Shown: positions 10,526-23,693 of the stretch, piece after piece | Position numbering within the stretch: position 1 is the first letter of the stretch | How the letters are laid out: every line of letters begins with the position of its first letter | Source of the DNA: Marchantia polymorpha subsp. ruderalis | Lineage: Eukaryota; Streptophyta; Marchantiopsida; Marchantiales; Marchantiaceae | Assembly (NCBI GenBank): GCA_037833965.1 | Contig: AP031353.1 | Location: 13,022,501 to 13,086,500 of the forward strand | Length of the DNA stretch: 64,000 bases | Reading direction: 5' to 3' | The notes under the pieces: model-generated | Database searches by the model: none | The model's input: the letters and a program-made list of their open reading frames with translations, nothing else | Told to the model about the DNA's origin: nothing | Made by a program: the position numbers and the translations under genes

Positions 10526-13083
10526 ATCAGCGAGCGGCCTTCCCAGAGCCACTTCACCTTTGAAACGTTCCGAGCATAATAATAAAAACTGAAATAAAAA
10601 TATAAAAATAAATTATAATAATATGTAACATATTAGTTAGTTAAAAACTGTGCAGTAATGCTCGGTTGGCGAAAGAGATTGACATTTTAGAACCCGGTGT
10701 ACTCGGAGAGGTGCCTTTTCAGTTTACTTGGATTAAATGTCAGATAGATTAAAGGCCCGGCGAATACCTCCATAGCTTGCCAAAAAACGTAAGACCAGAG
10801 AATGGATCAAGATTCCTGAGGAAGACTCTTTGAACTGAGGACCAGGAAGGAATCGAATACCGCAATTCAGCCCGACTATTTAGCTCATTTGGGATCTGAA
10901 TCTATTTTTTACTTCCTGTGTATTATCTGCGCATACACTTCACCATCGTGAATGGTATGAGAAGAATTTGGTGCTGACGGATCATTGACCTCCAAATTTA
11001 TTGAGAGTATAAATCTGCCTTAGTTTTCATTTGCTGACTTGACGTCATCCTCACCTTCCTCCGGCTTGTTTTGTCATACAGAGCAATTAGTTGATCTTGA
11101 CTGCCTTCCTTAAATAAAACTGGAGCCTGTAATTAAAAAATCAACCTCGAGTTCAGAAGAAGTAACTCATTTGATTTCATTTCTTTCAGAGCTTGCTATC
11201 TCTGAAGCCATCGACAAAAGAATATCCAATATCACATCCAGCATATCGTTAGTAATGGCTTACGAGTCATGAGTCCTATCCTTCAAAACTTTCATTGATA
11301 TTTAAAGATTTTCTGGCTTTTTAGGAATATCTATGAAGTCTTAGAATGCCATGAACCAAGAACGAAACGTCCAGGAACAGGAGCACGTCTTCGATTGAGA
11401 GGCGCTAAAGCCTAAATCTTACGCAAGGGTCCTCTATTTCAAAAAGGCAAAGATAAAATTTCTCTGCTGGGCATAGAAAATATCTCGGGATCCGCTCTAC
11501 TGGGCCTTCACAGGCTTACGTGCATGTATCAAAGCTATTATTAAAGTTGTCTATGTATATTTAGCTGACAATCGACAACAAGTCATAGTTGACCGTGGAT
11601 ACTTCTATGCAACCGGATGCATATGTGTCTTCATCTCTAGTGGAGGATTAAAATCTTAAATATTTTTAACAATGTAATATTATAGGAGGCCTAATTTTAA
11701 TTACCTTCTCACTTTCTCCGAAAATATTGAAATATCATAGAAAAAGAAGACATCGACATAATACGAGAGGTATGTACACCGACATACGACATAAACGAAC
11801 GTAAACAGTAAAAGCCAAATACGCATTCATTATAAAGTCATCAGATTAACATAAAAATTTACCTTGGCAGTTATTGGAACTTAAATCTTAAACATCTTTT
11901 CATATACATGTCAAAATTACACATCTAAAAAATATTGCTTCTTGAAATTTATCCTAGATTCCATTTGAATTATAACCACCTCTCACACAAAGCATGACCT
12001 AAAGTTGAAGAAATTATATTTCATGTCCTTGGAAACAGGCTTATTAGAAGATGTAATTTCTGGTGAATATAGGTGTCGGTGACAGTGCAACTGATTAGTT
12101 TGTGAAATATAGCAGTCAGTTAGTGTACATATAAAATGTCAAGATAAATTATGGTAGTTATTAGGTTATTTTTTAACTGAAAATTATGTGATAAATCTAT
12201 GATAAACTTTTCAAACCTCTTGCGTAGTTTCTAATAGCTTACATTCCATATTTCTGCCTTTTAATAGCGCGTGTCACTGTCTGTTTAATGATTTTAAGAA
12301 TCGATAGATACTAACTCTTCTGTTTTACCAAGTGATGGCATATTATACTAGATTCATCATAAACGTGTCTGTTGTAAAAGCCAACTCGGTTAAGGTGTTC
12401 CATCATCTTCCTTTAATTTCATAATATTTGTCATATTATTCTAAGTCTATCGTAAGGAAATTCCCTTACGATACCATCGGGGCCTAGCCCTTGGTTCCCA
12501 TCTTTGTTTGATATCGACATCAGTCCTTCCTCCCTGTGAGTCTATTTTCCCTGGCCCTGTTGAAGTTGGCTATCAAATGCAGTGCGAATGAATTTTTTCC
12601 TTTATATTTGTTCCTAGTTTCTTCTTCTTCTTTTTTTGGATACGCCTTAAGAATGATACAGCAAAATTTCAGTTTGTGGAAACTATTCGATGGCTTCCGT
12701 ATTCAAATATCAATTTTTATATTGTCTGAAATGCCGACGTGGTTTTCCTGCGTGACCGAACACGTGCCATTACCAGATGTACGCAACGACCGACGGAAGG
12801 ACGGGAGGAAGTCCGAGGAACATGGCCTTATCTACGGAGAGGCAGAATCATTACGCTCCCGCACGGGTTTGAATTCCGTGCTCTTCAGAACAACCCGCTG
12901 ATTTGGATTTGGTTCGGTCCTTCGTATCGCTCGCGTGTCTGATCACCGAGCTCCGATTCGAATTGGGTTGCTGAGGAGGTCTGATGCTTCAGTCTGTTGC
13001 GTTAGAAAGCAGATGAGCTGAATTGAGAGAAAGCTTTTGAGCTGGGAGTTCATGATTTATTCGATTCTTTGAGCAGAGCCGGG
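10526..13083. other. AT-rich intergenic region and upstream region of the M16 gene
   Basis: No gene supported. A short perfect hairpin occurs at 12448-12473 (10-bp arms, 6-base loop). A mutated tRNA T-arm-like sequence lies near 12861-12882. The last few hundred bases before 13084 are less AT-rich and are probably promoter and 5' leader of the metallopeptidase gene. Confidence 0.45.
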
Positions 13084-16000
13084 ATGGAGAAGATGGTGCT
13101 GGCTATCCCAGGTTCAGCTTCTGGGTCCAGCCTTTTTACCTCGTCTCGATCTATATTCGGTTGTCGATTTCAGAGAAATGTGAACCCATCGATCAGACTG
13201 TCTTCAAAACAGGTACACTCGGCGAAGAAAAGGCAGAACACCCTGACCATTCTAGCGCAGGCAGATTCCTCTGGTGGTTGCACTCGACTGCATTCCTCGG
13301 ACGGTAATGGCTTGGAGTCAGCTGTAGGTAGTAGAACGCAATTAGTCCAGGAGCCGGAGGTCTTGAAAAAGGATAATGGCACTCCTGGAGCAGTCAGCGT
13401 TGGGCGAAGACAGGCATTGATTCTCTCGCATGTGGTTGCCGGTGCTGTGGCCCTGGATGCTGGAATTGTAGGAGGTAGCCATCCTGCCAGAGCACTCATG
13501 CAAACAGGAAATGAGAGGGAGGAGAGAAAAACTGCTGGTAGTGCCACAGAGAATTTGAAGAAACGAGTTTCCACCTTCACCTTGGACAATGGAATGAAGT
13601 GGGTTGTGTTAGAGAGACATAATGCACCTGTAGTTTCATGTCACACCTATGCAAATGTGGGTGCTGCAAATGAAACCGCAGGATCAACAGGTCTAGCACA
13701 TCTGCTGGTAATTTATCTACTCAACATTGTTACGTATGGTGCACATTTTGGCCTTTTATTTGTATCAAATTACTTATTTCCACTGCTTGCTGGAGGTTCA
13801 GGGGTTTGGCAGGAATTCTTTCACAAAGAATTGTCACTTATGTTACATTCATGTTTAAGTTTGAGCTTTGGTTTCTCATGACACTTCAAGCTAGCAATAT
13901 AAGCAGTGCTAAAATCTTGGCATTTGGCTTCTCATCAGGAGCATCTTGCTTTCAAGGGAACCAGGATTGTGGGAACTCGAGATCCCGAAAAAGAAGCTGC
14001 TTTACTTGACCAATTAGATGATGGTAAGAAGTGAGCAATTCTGAAACAATGGGAATGTTTGCGAAATGAATTGGAAATCTATATGTAATGGAATAAGTGC
14101 AGAGCAGAAATCCCTCCAGTGAAATTTTCCTAAAATCTGACGGTGTTCTCTTCTATCAAATAGTAAATTTTCTCCTCTACACTTGTCTCATGACACGTTG
14201 ACTGTTCTTCATCTGTCAATCTTCTATAGTAATGGGAGCTGTGCTACATACCGTGACCAAAAAAGGTCATATGGGGTTGTTATAAATCTATCACCGGCAC
14301 CAGGCCTCAGTGGCAAAATTCTATCTTCCCGCCCTCATTGATTTTGTATCTTTGTTATTTACAATTGAGTGTGAATCTTTCTGCATGTCTAATTATTTAC
14401 TTACCGAATTGCAGTGTTCTATGCGATGGAAGAGGCAAAAGAAAAAGGAAGGGCGGGTGTCGTCCAGCAGCTTAATAAAAAGTTTGTATGCTCTCATCTT
14501 CCTTCCTTGTTACCGTTTTGTCCATTTTATTCTCAAGTCTATTTGGAAGATTCATCGCAGGCGTGGTGTAGCTAATATACACGCTTTTGAAGTTGGCTAT
14601 AACTGAAAACTTGCATTCAGATGGATGACTTTGTAGATTGTCCAATAAAATACATAGAACCTCGCAAGTTGACTTTCTCCAACGCTGCAGACAGAACTGC
14701 AGGGCGCTGCAGCAAAACTTTCAGTGCCAAACGAGTACGGTTCTATCATTGAACGTCAAGGAGGCATCGGCTTGAATGCACAAACTTCCCTAGATTCGAC
14801 AGGTTTGCAACTAAGTTATACTAAATGACTTGATAATCTTACACTTTGATATGAAAAGTTGATATGTTTAGGAGGATTAAATCAGGATGCTAAATACGAG
14901 TGAAATGTGTACTTCAGTAGATGTAGGATCATATCTATCACAATAGAGGGCGTCGTTTATTTCATCGACTTGCTTTCAATTAAACTTGTTCCCGAGATGA
15001 ATCCTTGACGTTCGACCTTCTTGCGTCATTTATTCCAGTGATTATTTCGCAATGGGAAATTATGAATATTAGGCAAAGAAAGAACTCAGTTTATATGGAT
15101 ATTTTGTAAGGTTTCTATGTTGGTCGGTAATGTAGATGATCACCCGTTGTTAAACTTTCAAAGAAGTTGATGTGATTCCCATGGTTGGTCTACAGAGTAC
15201 TTCGTTTCATTGCCAGCAAACAAACTGGAGTTGTGGATGGCCTTGGAAAGTGGGCGTTTTATTGCCCCTGTATTTCGTGAGGTTTATTCGGAGAAGGAGG
15301 TCAGGTTCTCCATTTCCCACAATCATAGAGTAGAATTGTATAGAAAACGTTGGGTTGTGAATTTATGTCGCAGTCTCGGCAGGACGAACGTTTTCTGATT
15401 CAAAAGAAGTGCAGGTGGTGAAAGAGGAGCGCAGACTTCGAGTTGATAATACACCCTTTGGCCGCTTCACGGAAACTTTCATTGGATCTGCTTTCCCGAA
15501 CCAACCATACGGTCGTCCTGTCATTGGCTATCGTATCCTCTCAAGTCTGGTTTCCGAATGTAGCTACTGTATATTACTCCTGTTAGCGAATTTATGGAAA
15601 ATCTACGTCAGTGAGATTCGATGGCAATCTTGAGATACGTTAAAAATCCTTCTAATGTATTAGCCCCAGTTTGTGCTAGTTGGAAAAATGTCAAAAGTTA
15701 TTCTTTGTTTGTTTGCTTCTCTTCATAGCAACTATTCTCCTCGAAGCACCTGTATAAGCAGTAGCCGTAGTAATTGTTTTTGCAGCCTGCCCATGTAAAT
15801 ATTTCTTAATTGTTGAGCAGCTGATGACTTTGAACGGCTGGGAAGAAGAGAAGTTTCGAGATTTTTTCAAGAAAATTACAAACCCGAGACTTTGACATGT
15901 TCAGTTGTAAGTCTTTTCCTCCGATATAAACACTTACAATTCTTGCTGCACACAACCTGCATGGATTGTAATATCCAAAACACCAACTACAGAAGAAGCA

Positions 16001-17752
16001 TCCTGAGATATAATGTTTACTGCCATTCTGATGCTTGTGTATACATATTTCCTGTATCTCATGAGCTCCAGCGTAATTTTAGTAGGTAGAGAGCACATAT
16101 TTTTCTCTGGTACTGCACTAGTTTCTGAACAAGATAACAGCAGTCACCCCTTGAAACGCTGTGTATTGGCAGGTTGGAGATGTTGATCCAGTTCAGGTAG
16201 GCAGGCTTTACGCTTCCTGATGTGGAATTTCTTTTTACTTCTTGTCGATGCAGTTTAAGTAAGCACTAAGCTTGGTTTGAATGCATCTCCCGAGAGTTGT
16301 TCAAGAGTTGAAGTGTGATTCTGAAGGTGGAAAAATTTGCAACACGCTACTTTGGCTCATGGGGATCCAGTGGGAAGAGATTCACTCGTGTACCTCAACC
16401 TTTAAAAAGCTCGCGTGATAACTGCGGGTGGGATAGTATTGTCCGAGCCGATGGGGACCGAACGTTGCGAATGAATCTGCCTGCTCAGCCCTTATATATG
16501 GAAGGTGTGCATTATTTATGTCCACGGGAGAGACGTACTTCCTTCTTTGGTTCTTTTAACATGCTGAGTTCTTTTCCACTTGACGGGGCAAATGCTTAGA
16601 ACATGCCTTACAGAAGTTGAAACCACGTTATATTTTTCAGGTTATTATCGACCGTCCGCCTCCTCTTCAGATGACCCAGCTTTGACAGTTGTCAATGAAT
16701 TACTCTCAGGGGGTCGATTATCCCGTTTATACAAGGTATTATGAATCTTGTACTTCGGAATCATGCATCGTGTCGAGTTTACGTAATGGCTGCTGGAAGG
16801 CTCTGGTGCTCTTCTTTCTGACCGCTTCATGCAGAGCTTTGCGAAACCAGGCAATCTCTTCATACATTCATATCTGACACCTTCTTCGGTTACGTATACA
16901 GAGAGTGGTCATTCCCGGGAAAGCGCTGTCAGCACAGTCGGTGGAGAGCTTCCCTGGGGACAAAAAACCTAATCTTCTGCTTGTATACGGATCCCCTACC
17001 CCAGGTAAATGCCTGTCAAGCTTTTTCTCCTTGTTGTGAGAGTTGGCCTCACACTTGCAAAACTCGTCCAGGACCTGCAGCTGACTGCCGTGAGAGTCAC
17101 AATTGTGCAGGGACCAGCACTGACTATCTAGCAAATATCTTGCATCATGAACTAGAGGATCTTGCAAGCAAAGACGTTCTGGAAGAGGAATTAGTTCCCA
17201 CAAGAAAGGCTACTCGCGCAGGCTTGCTGGTAGTATTTCTTACCTTGAGTCTGCGTACTTTGCAGCGTTCACACATTCTCCTTGCTCGTGAGAAGATAAT
17301 AATTGAGTGAGCAAAGCAGATACACAGTATTTCTTTCGCTAATCACTCTTCAGTCAGTTGGGTACAAGGCCGTTGTACTGTTGTGAAGAAACAAAAGCTT
17401 GGCTGTATACATATGTATGTTTATCTTTCGGACCAGAGAAATGTAGTCAGTTCTTTGAGACAGTGATATCAGTATGCACAGAATGGTCTAGAAAAAGTGA
17501 ATGGAACTGTATTCTCAGAAATTGACAAACTGGACTGATTACCAGGAAGCGTTTGGGAGCAATCGTTCGATGGCAAAGCTGCTTTGCTTGTACGAAGCAA
17601 CTACAAACAATTGGCTTAATTTGTTCGAGGAGAACGAGCTAATTCAGACAGTGTCACCAGCGGACGTACAACGTACAGCAGCACTTTTATTCAAACCTTC
17701 AAACCGGTTCTCAGGCCATGCGATGCCATTTGGTCCAGATATGTCAGTGTAG
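13084..17752 (+). CDS. M16 family zinc metallopeptidase, probably plastid (13 exons, 641 aa)
   Basis: Exons by GT-AG consensus and phase: 13084-13707, 13939-14023, 14415-14485, 14691-14802, 15196-15299, 15415-15532, 15821-15906, 16173-16196, 16327-16504, 16641-16735, 16902-17004, 17111-17229, 17546-17752. All junctions keep one frame. The product is a pitrilysin/insulinase-type (M16) peptidase. The inverted zinc motif HLLEH (His206, Glu209, His210) straddles intron 1; Glu315 in ALESGRF is the likely third zinc ligand. The C-terminal domain has the family motif SGGRLSRLY near residue 500. Residues 1 to about 150 are Ser/Arg-rich and lack the peptidase fold, as expected for a plastid transit peptide plus a hydrophobic patch (LSHVVAGAVALDAGIVGG). 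It probably degrades peptides in the plastid. The start is the first ATG in frame after an upstream TTG. Which plant M16 subfamily it belongs to is unresolved. Confidence 0.88.
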
Positions 17753-20084
17753 AACATGTAGTAATCAGGCAGTGAATGAAGTGTAAAATTCGGTCTATGC
17801 CTTGTATCAACAGATTTTGTACATGACATCGCATGACCTACAGTAGATGTGTTTGACCGAGAGTTATCAAAGGTGATTGATCAATCACCGGGCCAATCAC
17901 CGTTGTTAGCCGGTAATACTTGATGTTGCTAGACATGACTTTTCAAGTGTTTCAAAACACGTGAACATGATTATCAACCCAATATACAGCCGTCGGGCAC
18001 ATACACTCCCGTCAAGTTTTGTGTTTGAGCATCGACTGTGCCGGATCCTCTTGAAGCATATGTGGCGTGATTGTAATGTTATGATCGATATATGACAAGT
18101 TTCACTTACAGGCTCTTAGACGTAGTTTCATATTTTTCCAATTCAGAAGAAGGGAAAAGTATCGTGGAATAGATTTGGTTTTGTGCAAACCTATTCCACG
18201 ATATTTCTTGGAGCAGTTGGGAAGTAAGGCATGCACATCTTGACACTCATTTACATGAAAGTAGTTTAGGAAACATGAAAATTTGATTCTTGACAGATGA
18301 ATGTGTACTGTGGGGTACACTATCAGAATGCGCAAAACTGTTGTTTCTCACATTTCTCACTTTGCTTTAATAGGATCCGGAATGAATGCTAGGCATATGT
18401 ATTACCAGCATATACTTTAATGAGATCATGTGTCTACCTTAAAGATTCTGGCCCATGACTAGATTGGACCAGTGCATTCGGCGCCCAGGGTAGTGGTACC
18501 ACTCTTCATAGCCCTTTTTGTGAAGTTCTTGAGAGGTTGGATCATGGTGCTACGAACCACCGATGGAAGGCAACTGCCCGTACGGGGCGATTGAAGGACC
18601 AAGATTGAGGTTTCGTTTGGACTCAATTCCCAGAAAGAGCAATCGTGTGCACTGCGCACTCTTTGCATGACTTTGAAAGTTTCCACGATGGATTTCATAT
18701 GAGCAACATGAAGGATCAGCAACGGCCTCCACAACCTCAAATTGACATGGCCAAAATGCTGAAATAAATATGGCTCTCACATTACAATCTTCGATATTCT
18801 ATACTACTCATATCCACCAACATGATTATGTATCACTCAATTTTTTCATGGTTTTATTGAATCTTTTACGTTAGGAAGCTCAGTAATATTAGCAGAGGAA
18901 AGTCTATTATCTTGGAAGAACTTCATTTTTCTATTTTAGTAGCTTGGTTTAGGCACGACAGAATTCAATAGAAGGATGGGAATACCGCAATTTTAGAATG
19001 ATGAAACCAAGGGGTAGATGGGCCGGCCTATATAAAAGTCATAACTATCCAAACGATTTAGATCAAAATGTCTACTTGTTATCAGAGTGCACGTAGAATC
19101 ATGATTTGGCTCGATTGCTCTTTATGTACCAAATGGTACACGCTGACACTCTCTTTGATCTACTTACGAAAAGAGCGCATCAAGAATCATCACACAAAAT
19201 GACTGCACATCATCTAACAGGATGTACACGCAATTCCTCTCCACGAACGTATACAAGTTGAAAACAGTAGATCCATACACTCCAACCTTGAACCACCCAA
19301 GAGTTCAACTCTTCTTGATACCTCTATATCTAGATACCATGCTTAGCCATGTTTGTAAATACATGGTTAGTCATCCATCATGAAAGAGTCTCTCATGGGG
19401 GGATGTGCAGCGAGGGTTTGGGGTCCAGTCTTAAAAAGTAGAAGCATTCTGTGACCAGATTTGTTCAATGCATACCAAAGCTCTCTCCATTCTTGTCACA
19501 TTTTTCTCATCATCAATAAATATTCTCATCTATGGGAAAGTGTAAACCTAGGACAAATGGAACCAAGTACAACAGCTAAAAGGATGGAAAACCCCAGTGC
19601 AGTACCTAACCTAGAACCACAGTCTGATGTGAGTACAGTAACGAAGATCCGATAAAACTGTGACAATGTTTTTGCAGCAGAAATCGGGCAAGTACTGGAC
19701 TATGCCCATGTGCTAAGGTAGAGCTCTGAATCTCCACATCTGCACTGTGAACTTTTCACATATCAAATTTCCCGGTTGAACTGATTCTGAAGAAGCTTGT
19801 CCAGAAGCAGTTCTGTCACGGGCCAATCGGTGCACCATTTAGCTCACGTGTGCTCTGATTGTCAGAAAGGTACTCAGCAAAGGGCCAAAAAAGCCCGAGC
19901 TACATGCTCCAGAGGCACATCCGTAAGACACCAGCACCGCTTTTAATCTTCCAGCAGCTTATTTGTGCCCAATTCTGTTTGGCTTCGAGGGTTCTGGGTT
20001 TCTGCGCACTGCGAATTTGGAGTCGTGCTTGAATTCAATGTCGTGATTGGCTTCTTTCAGGTGGATCAGCCGAGGCACAGAGAG
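17753..20084. other. Intergenic between the M16 gene and the helical-repeat gene
   Basis: Contains the M16 3' untranslated region at the left and the 5' leader of the next gene at the right; 'tctttcag' at 20053-20060 could be a 5' UTR splice acceptor. An open minus-strand frame near 18459-18780 shows no recognisable family. A hairpin at 18157-18206 is listed separately. Confidence 0.45.
18157..18206 (+). repeat. 21-bp inverted repeat hairpin
   Basis: Arms 18157-18177 and 18186-18206 pair with one G-U wobble and one mismatch around an 8-base loop. It lies about 400 bp downstream of the M16 stop codon. It could be a 3'-end hairpin of that transcript, a MITE remnant or a short RNA precursor. 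The short loop and short arms make a typical plant microRNA less likely. Confidence 0.6.
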
Positions 20085-22883
20085 ATGACGCTGGAGACTG
20101 AGAAGAAATCGTCTCGCCCTGTGAAAGCTGTTTTGAAGGACGCGCGGTCTGTTCTGTCCTCTGTCGCGGACAGTCCTCAGAATTGGGCGCAGGGTGTTGA
20201 CGCACCTGCTGCTGATACGGGTCCGATCGCTCGAAGTGGGAATTTTGTTCTGCATTGTGCGGAACTTGTGAGAGAATTTCACCGGCTCCTGGTGACTGGG
20301 ACGAATTTCGAGTTCAAAGAGTGGACTGTGGTCAAGGCTGTAACAGAATTGGTCGTGCGATGGGGCATTTACCCGTATCTGAGTCCAGGGGTGGGAATTC
20401 CCCTCCAGAAACGATTTGGGAACAAAGCAGCCTCCGCAGCAGCCAACGCCGTTTCTGATTACGTTCGTGCTTCTCAACCAGTGGATGCTAGCTTTGAAGG
20501 GCAACTGGCTGGAGAAAACTCGAATGCACATCCTTTGATATTCTCAGCTGATCTGCTTTCTTTCATAGTGCTGGAGAAGATCTTCATCGTGCCCAGTGAT
20601 AGTTCTCTGAAAGGAAATGCAGGGACGGGTGGGGATGAATCGAATGTTTGCAAAACGGTTGCTGGCACAGACGAAGATGAAGAGAAATATGAGGGAAAGT
20701 ACACCCCAGCGGTGGATTCGTCACCTGGCGCGTTGAGACAGCTTATCTTAACCCATCACCTGATTGATATTTTGGCAGCTCTCTTGCAAATTGCTCATGA
20801 TGAGCATCTTGGCCCGAAGTCTTGGAAAGAGGAGGCTGTAGAAAGAATCAAGGCCATTTTGGACAGACTGCCTGTTGACTACGTTGTGGAAGCGCTCTTC
20901 GGTTTGCTCGGGCAAAATAGTAGTGCAACCCCACCTCCATGGCTAAAGCCCGAGGTGGGGAAGCTTCTTTCTCAGGTCGTTATGAGGACCGGAGGCCTTT
21001 CAACTGTGATGGAGAGGCTTGTGGGCGGAGCAGAAAGTGTGAGTTTTTAGCCTTCAAGTTACGTCATTCCCACCCGCTCAATTATTCTCATCCAGCAGGA
21101 GCTTTGGCCGTGGTCGAAATTTTTAGTCTGTGGCTGTCTTTCAGTGACAGGAATGTTTTGTAATGTTTGAGGTGGTGGCATTTCAGGGAAGTGTGCAAGT
21201 TTATGACAGAGTGGCAGCTCACTTGGCCAAGGTACCGAGGCATGTGTCGACAGCGGATGCGTATTACAAGGCTGTTTGCACAGAGTTGCGGATGTTGTTG
21301 TTCCTTCCCGACATTTCTTACATTGACAAGAACACCACAAAGGCGCACAAGAATATGCATCATACTTCAGTTGCTCTAGCCTGTATCTTGGCACATCAAG
21401 AGCCATTCTTGACAGAAAAATATTTACTTGGACCTGTTGTCGAGCCTCTTTTGGGTTGGAGTGAGTTGGAAAGTCGGACCCAATCGATTGTCGTGGAGGG
21501 TGAGAGAAAAGTAGAGAGAGGAGGTTCATCTTCGCGAGCAGAGCATGATGTGCTGGATGGTCTGCATGTCTTGAAACTCTTGCTCACGGCTGGCCACGAT
21601 AAATCTTCCAGACTGCGCCAGCAGCTTGTGAAACTTACCTTACCTTTGGTGCCAAAATTGATATTGTTGAAGTACCTCATCTGGCCGTCGTATGGCAAAC
21701 ATGTCGAGCGTAAATTCAAAGCCCGTAACTCAGTAGTAGCTCATTCAAAAACCACTAGAGCTGCTGAGAATATGGAAACTTTCCCTCCGAAGAGAGATCA
21801 AAAAGCTGGTCAGCGTAAGGACTTCCAAGTGGGATTCTTGAATGGGATAAGGCTGTACGATCTTGAAGATGATGAAGAGAGGACAGAGGGAACTGTTGGA
21901 CATTTGATGGGCTGTATATCAGACATTGTGGACTGTCACCTTTCACAAGCCGCTGTGCATGTTGTACCCATCGTCTTCACATTTCTGTTTGACCTCAGGA
22001 CTACTTCTATAAGCTGGCCTGCTTCCGAAGGAGAGATTGCAGGTGCTTTAGAAGCTGGCAAACGCCAGGTGGATTCTTCAGCCATGTGAGTTTCACCACT
22101 TTGTTTATCTTCGTCTTCATGCTGGTCTCTCTTATAAGTTTCAGGTTTCCGGTCTTTGCATATGTAGATTATCTCAATGCACGGTGCCTTCTCTTATCTT
22201 TTGTCCTTGTTTTTCGATATTAATGGATGTACGCGTTATTGCAGTTTTCTCTCGAAGCTACTGCTGGCGGGAGAATATTGGGAGCTCACGGTATCTCTCT
22301 TGGTTGATTTGTTGAGGAGAGCTTTATCGCTGAGAAAAGCTGCGCAGATAAGGTCTACAGCGTCCAGTCCAGACCAATCGATGGAGCCAAATGTAGATGC
22401 TGAGGCTGTCTTACGTATAGTGCAGACTCTTGAGGTCCTGTACGTGGAAGTTGGCATCGAAGCGGTAGAGAGAGATGCCACGGGAGCTTTGCCACTGCTC
22501 AAGGTACTGGAATGAACCTGCCTTGTGATGTCATGAAGTAACTACTTGTGCTCTGTAGCCTTATTTGACATCCATGTGGCCTGCAGATTCTCCTTGACGA
22601 TGAGGAGCTTCTGAACGACAGGGAGATGCTGGAGCTGGTGCTGCAGTTAGTACATTCTGCATTCTCTCAACTTCATCAAGACCACAAGCGCGTTGAGGAT
22701 GATGCAAATGTTCCAGTACCGAAAAGTGCAGAGCAGGTTGGATTATTGAAGAGTATTGGAATATCACTTCAAAAGATTACTGTTTCCTCAAAAGTTTCAA
22801 AAGAATCTCAAGATTTCGCGGCATCTCTGAGATCTGCTCTGGCTCTACATCTTACAAGCGAACACTTGGAACAGTTGAGATAG
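20085..22883 (+). CDS. Alpha-helical repeat protein, tentatively TANGO6/RTP1-like (4 exons, 802 aa)
   Basis: Exons 20085-21038, 21187-22085, 22245-22503 and 22587-22883 join in frame with good GT-AG sites. The first ATG of the long open frame (MTLETEKKSS) is taken as the start. The protein is rich in Leu/Ala helices of ARM/HEAT character, with an acidic linker (DEDEEKYEGKY, about residue 203) and a second charged linker in exon 2 (DLEDDEERTEG). No signal peptide or transmembrane span is obvious. The pattern PGVGIPLQKRF and the arrangement of helices remind me of the N-terminal half of TANGO6/RTP1, which act in secretory traffic or RNA polymerase II assembly in animals and yeast. I could not check this. 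At 802 aa it would lack much of the C-terminal repeats of that family (about 1100 aa in animals). The gene is convergent with the pirin gene. Confidence is high for the gene and low for the family. Confidence 0.75.
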
Positions 22884-23693
22884 AAGTTCCAAGCAAATGC
22901 CGATGCCAATTAGGGAGTAGAAATGTCCAGGTGTTTCGCAGTATACAGATGTTTCAAAACATCTTTTACACGTCTCGGGAACTGCAATCAGGGCCGGTAC
23001 ACTGGGAGTAGGAAGGTTTTGAAGGTGGCAAGCATTGCATTTCATTTTGTCTCCTTGACCTAGTAACTGTACAGTTCATCAGGTATTGGTTGGCTGCAGT
23101 AGTTTTCAAGGCTGTGGTCTCCATTTGTAGAAAATGTTAGCTTAACAAATAATTGAACATGTTGAGCAGAGGATTTATGTAGTCACAAGAAGAGTCCGGA
23201 TGAGCATAGCAAAGTCTGACAAGGTTTTTACAGAAAATTCCAATGAAGTACTTGTAGACTATTAAGAATAAATTCGAGCTCGCTGGATCAAGTCCCTCCT
23301 TTTTCATGTGCAACTTCAAATGTTCGTGTCTTTCCCATTTTAACGGGGACCGCGCTTGTTTTCTGAATAAACTATTTACACAGCCAATGCACGTGATATG
23401 CCTTTATTTTGACTCTGAATCACGACTATCTACATAATAATCCTTCACGCCTAACAGTTTTGCCGCAAGAGCACTATACTTACATCTTCAAACAAAACTT
23501 GGACTATTTCCCTACACACTGTCTATGTAGAAACTTAGAGCTGTCTGGTTTGCGTATCTATTATGCCCACGGTTTGACAGTCCTAAGTGCTCTACTCAAC
23601 TGACAAGGATAATCGTTTGCAATAGCACAGCCTGTAGCCCTTCAGGGTCTGGTCGTATGAAAATTTGGAATGCTTGCCACCATTTCGAAAACA
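22884..23693. other. Convergent intergenic region (two 3' UTRs)
   Basis: Separates the stop codons of two convergent genes by 810 bp. It probably consists mostly of the two 3' untranslated regions. No additional gene was seen. Confidence 0.55.

Noticed and set aside
12805..12895. tRNA-like sequence on plus
   Set aside because: Only a mutated T-arm (TTTGAAT loop) is recognisable; no matching acceptor 5' strand.
18459..18780. Minus-strand frame resembling a small enzyme
   Set aside because: No conserved motif could be confirmed; overlapping alternative frames are equally open.
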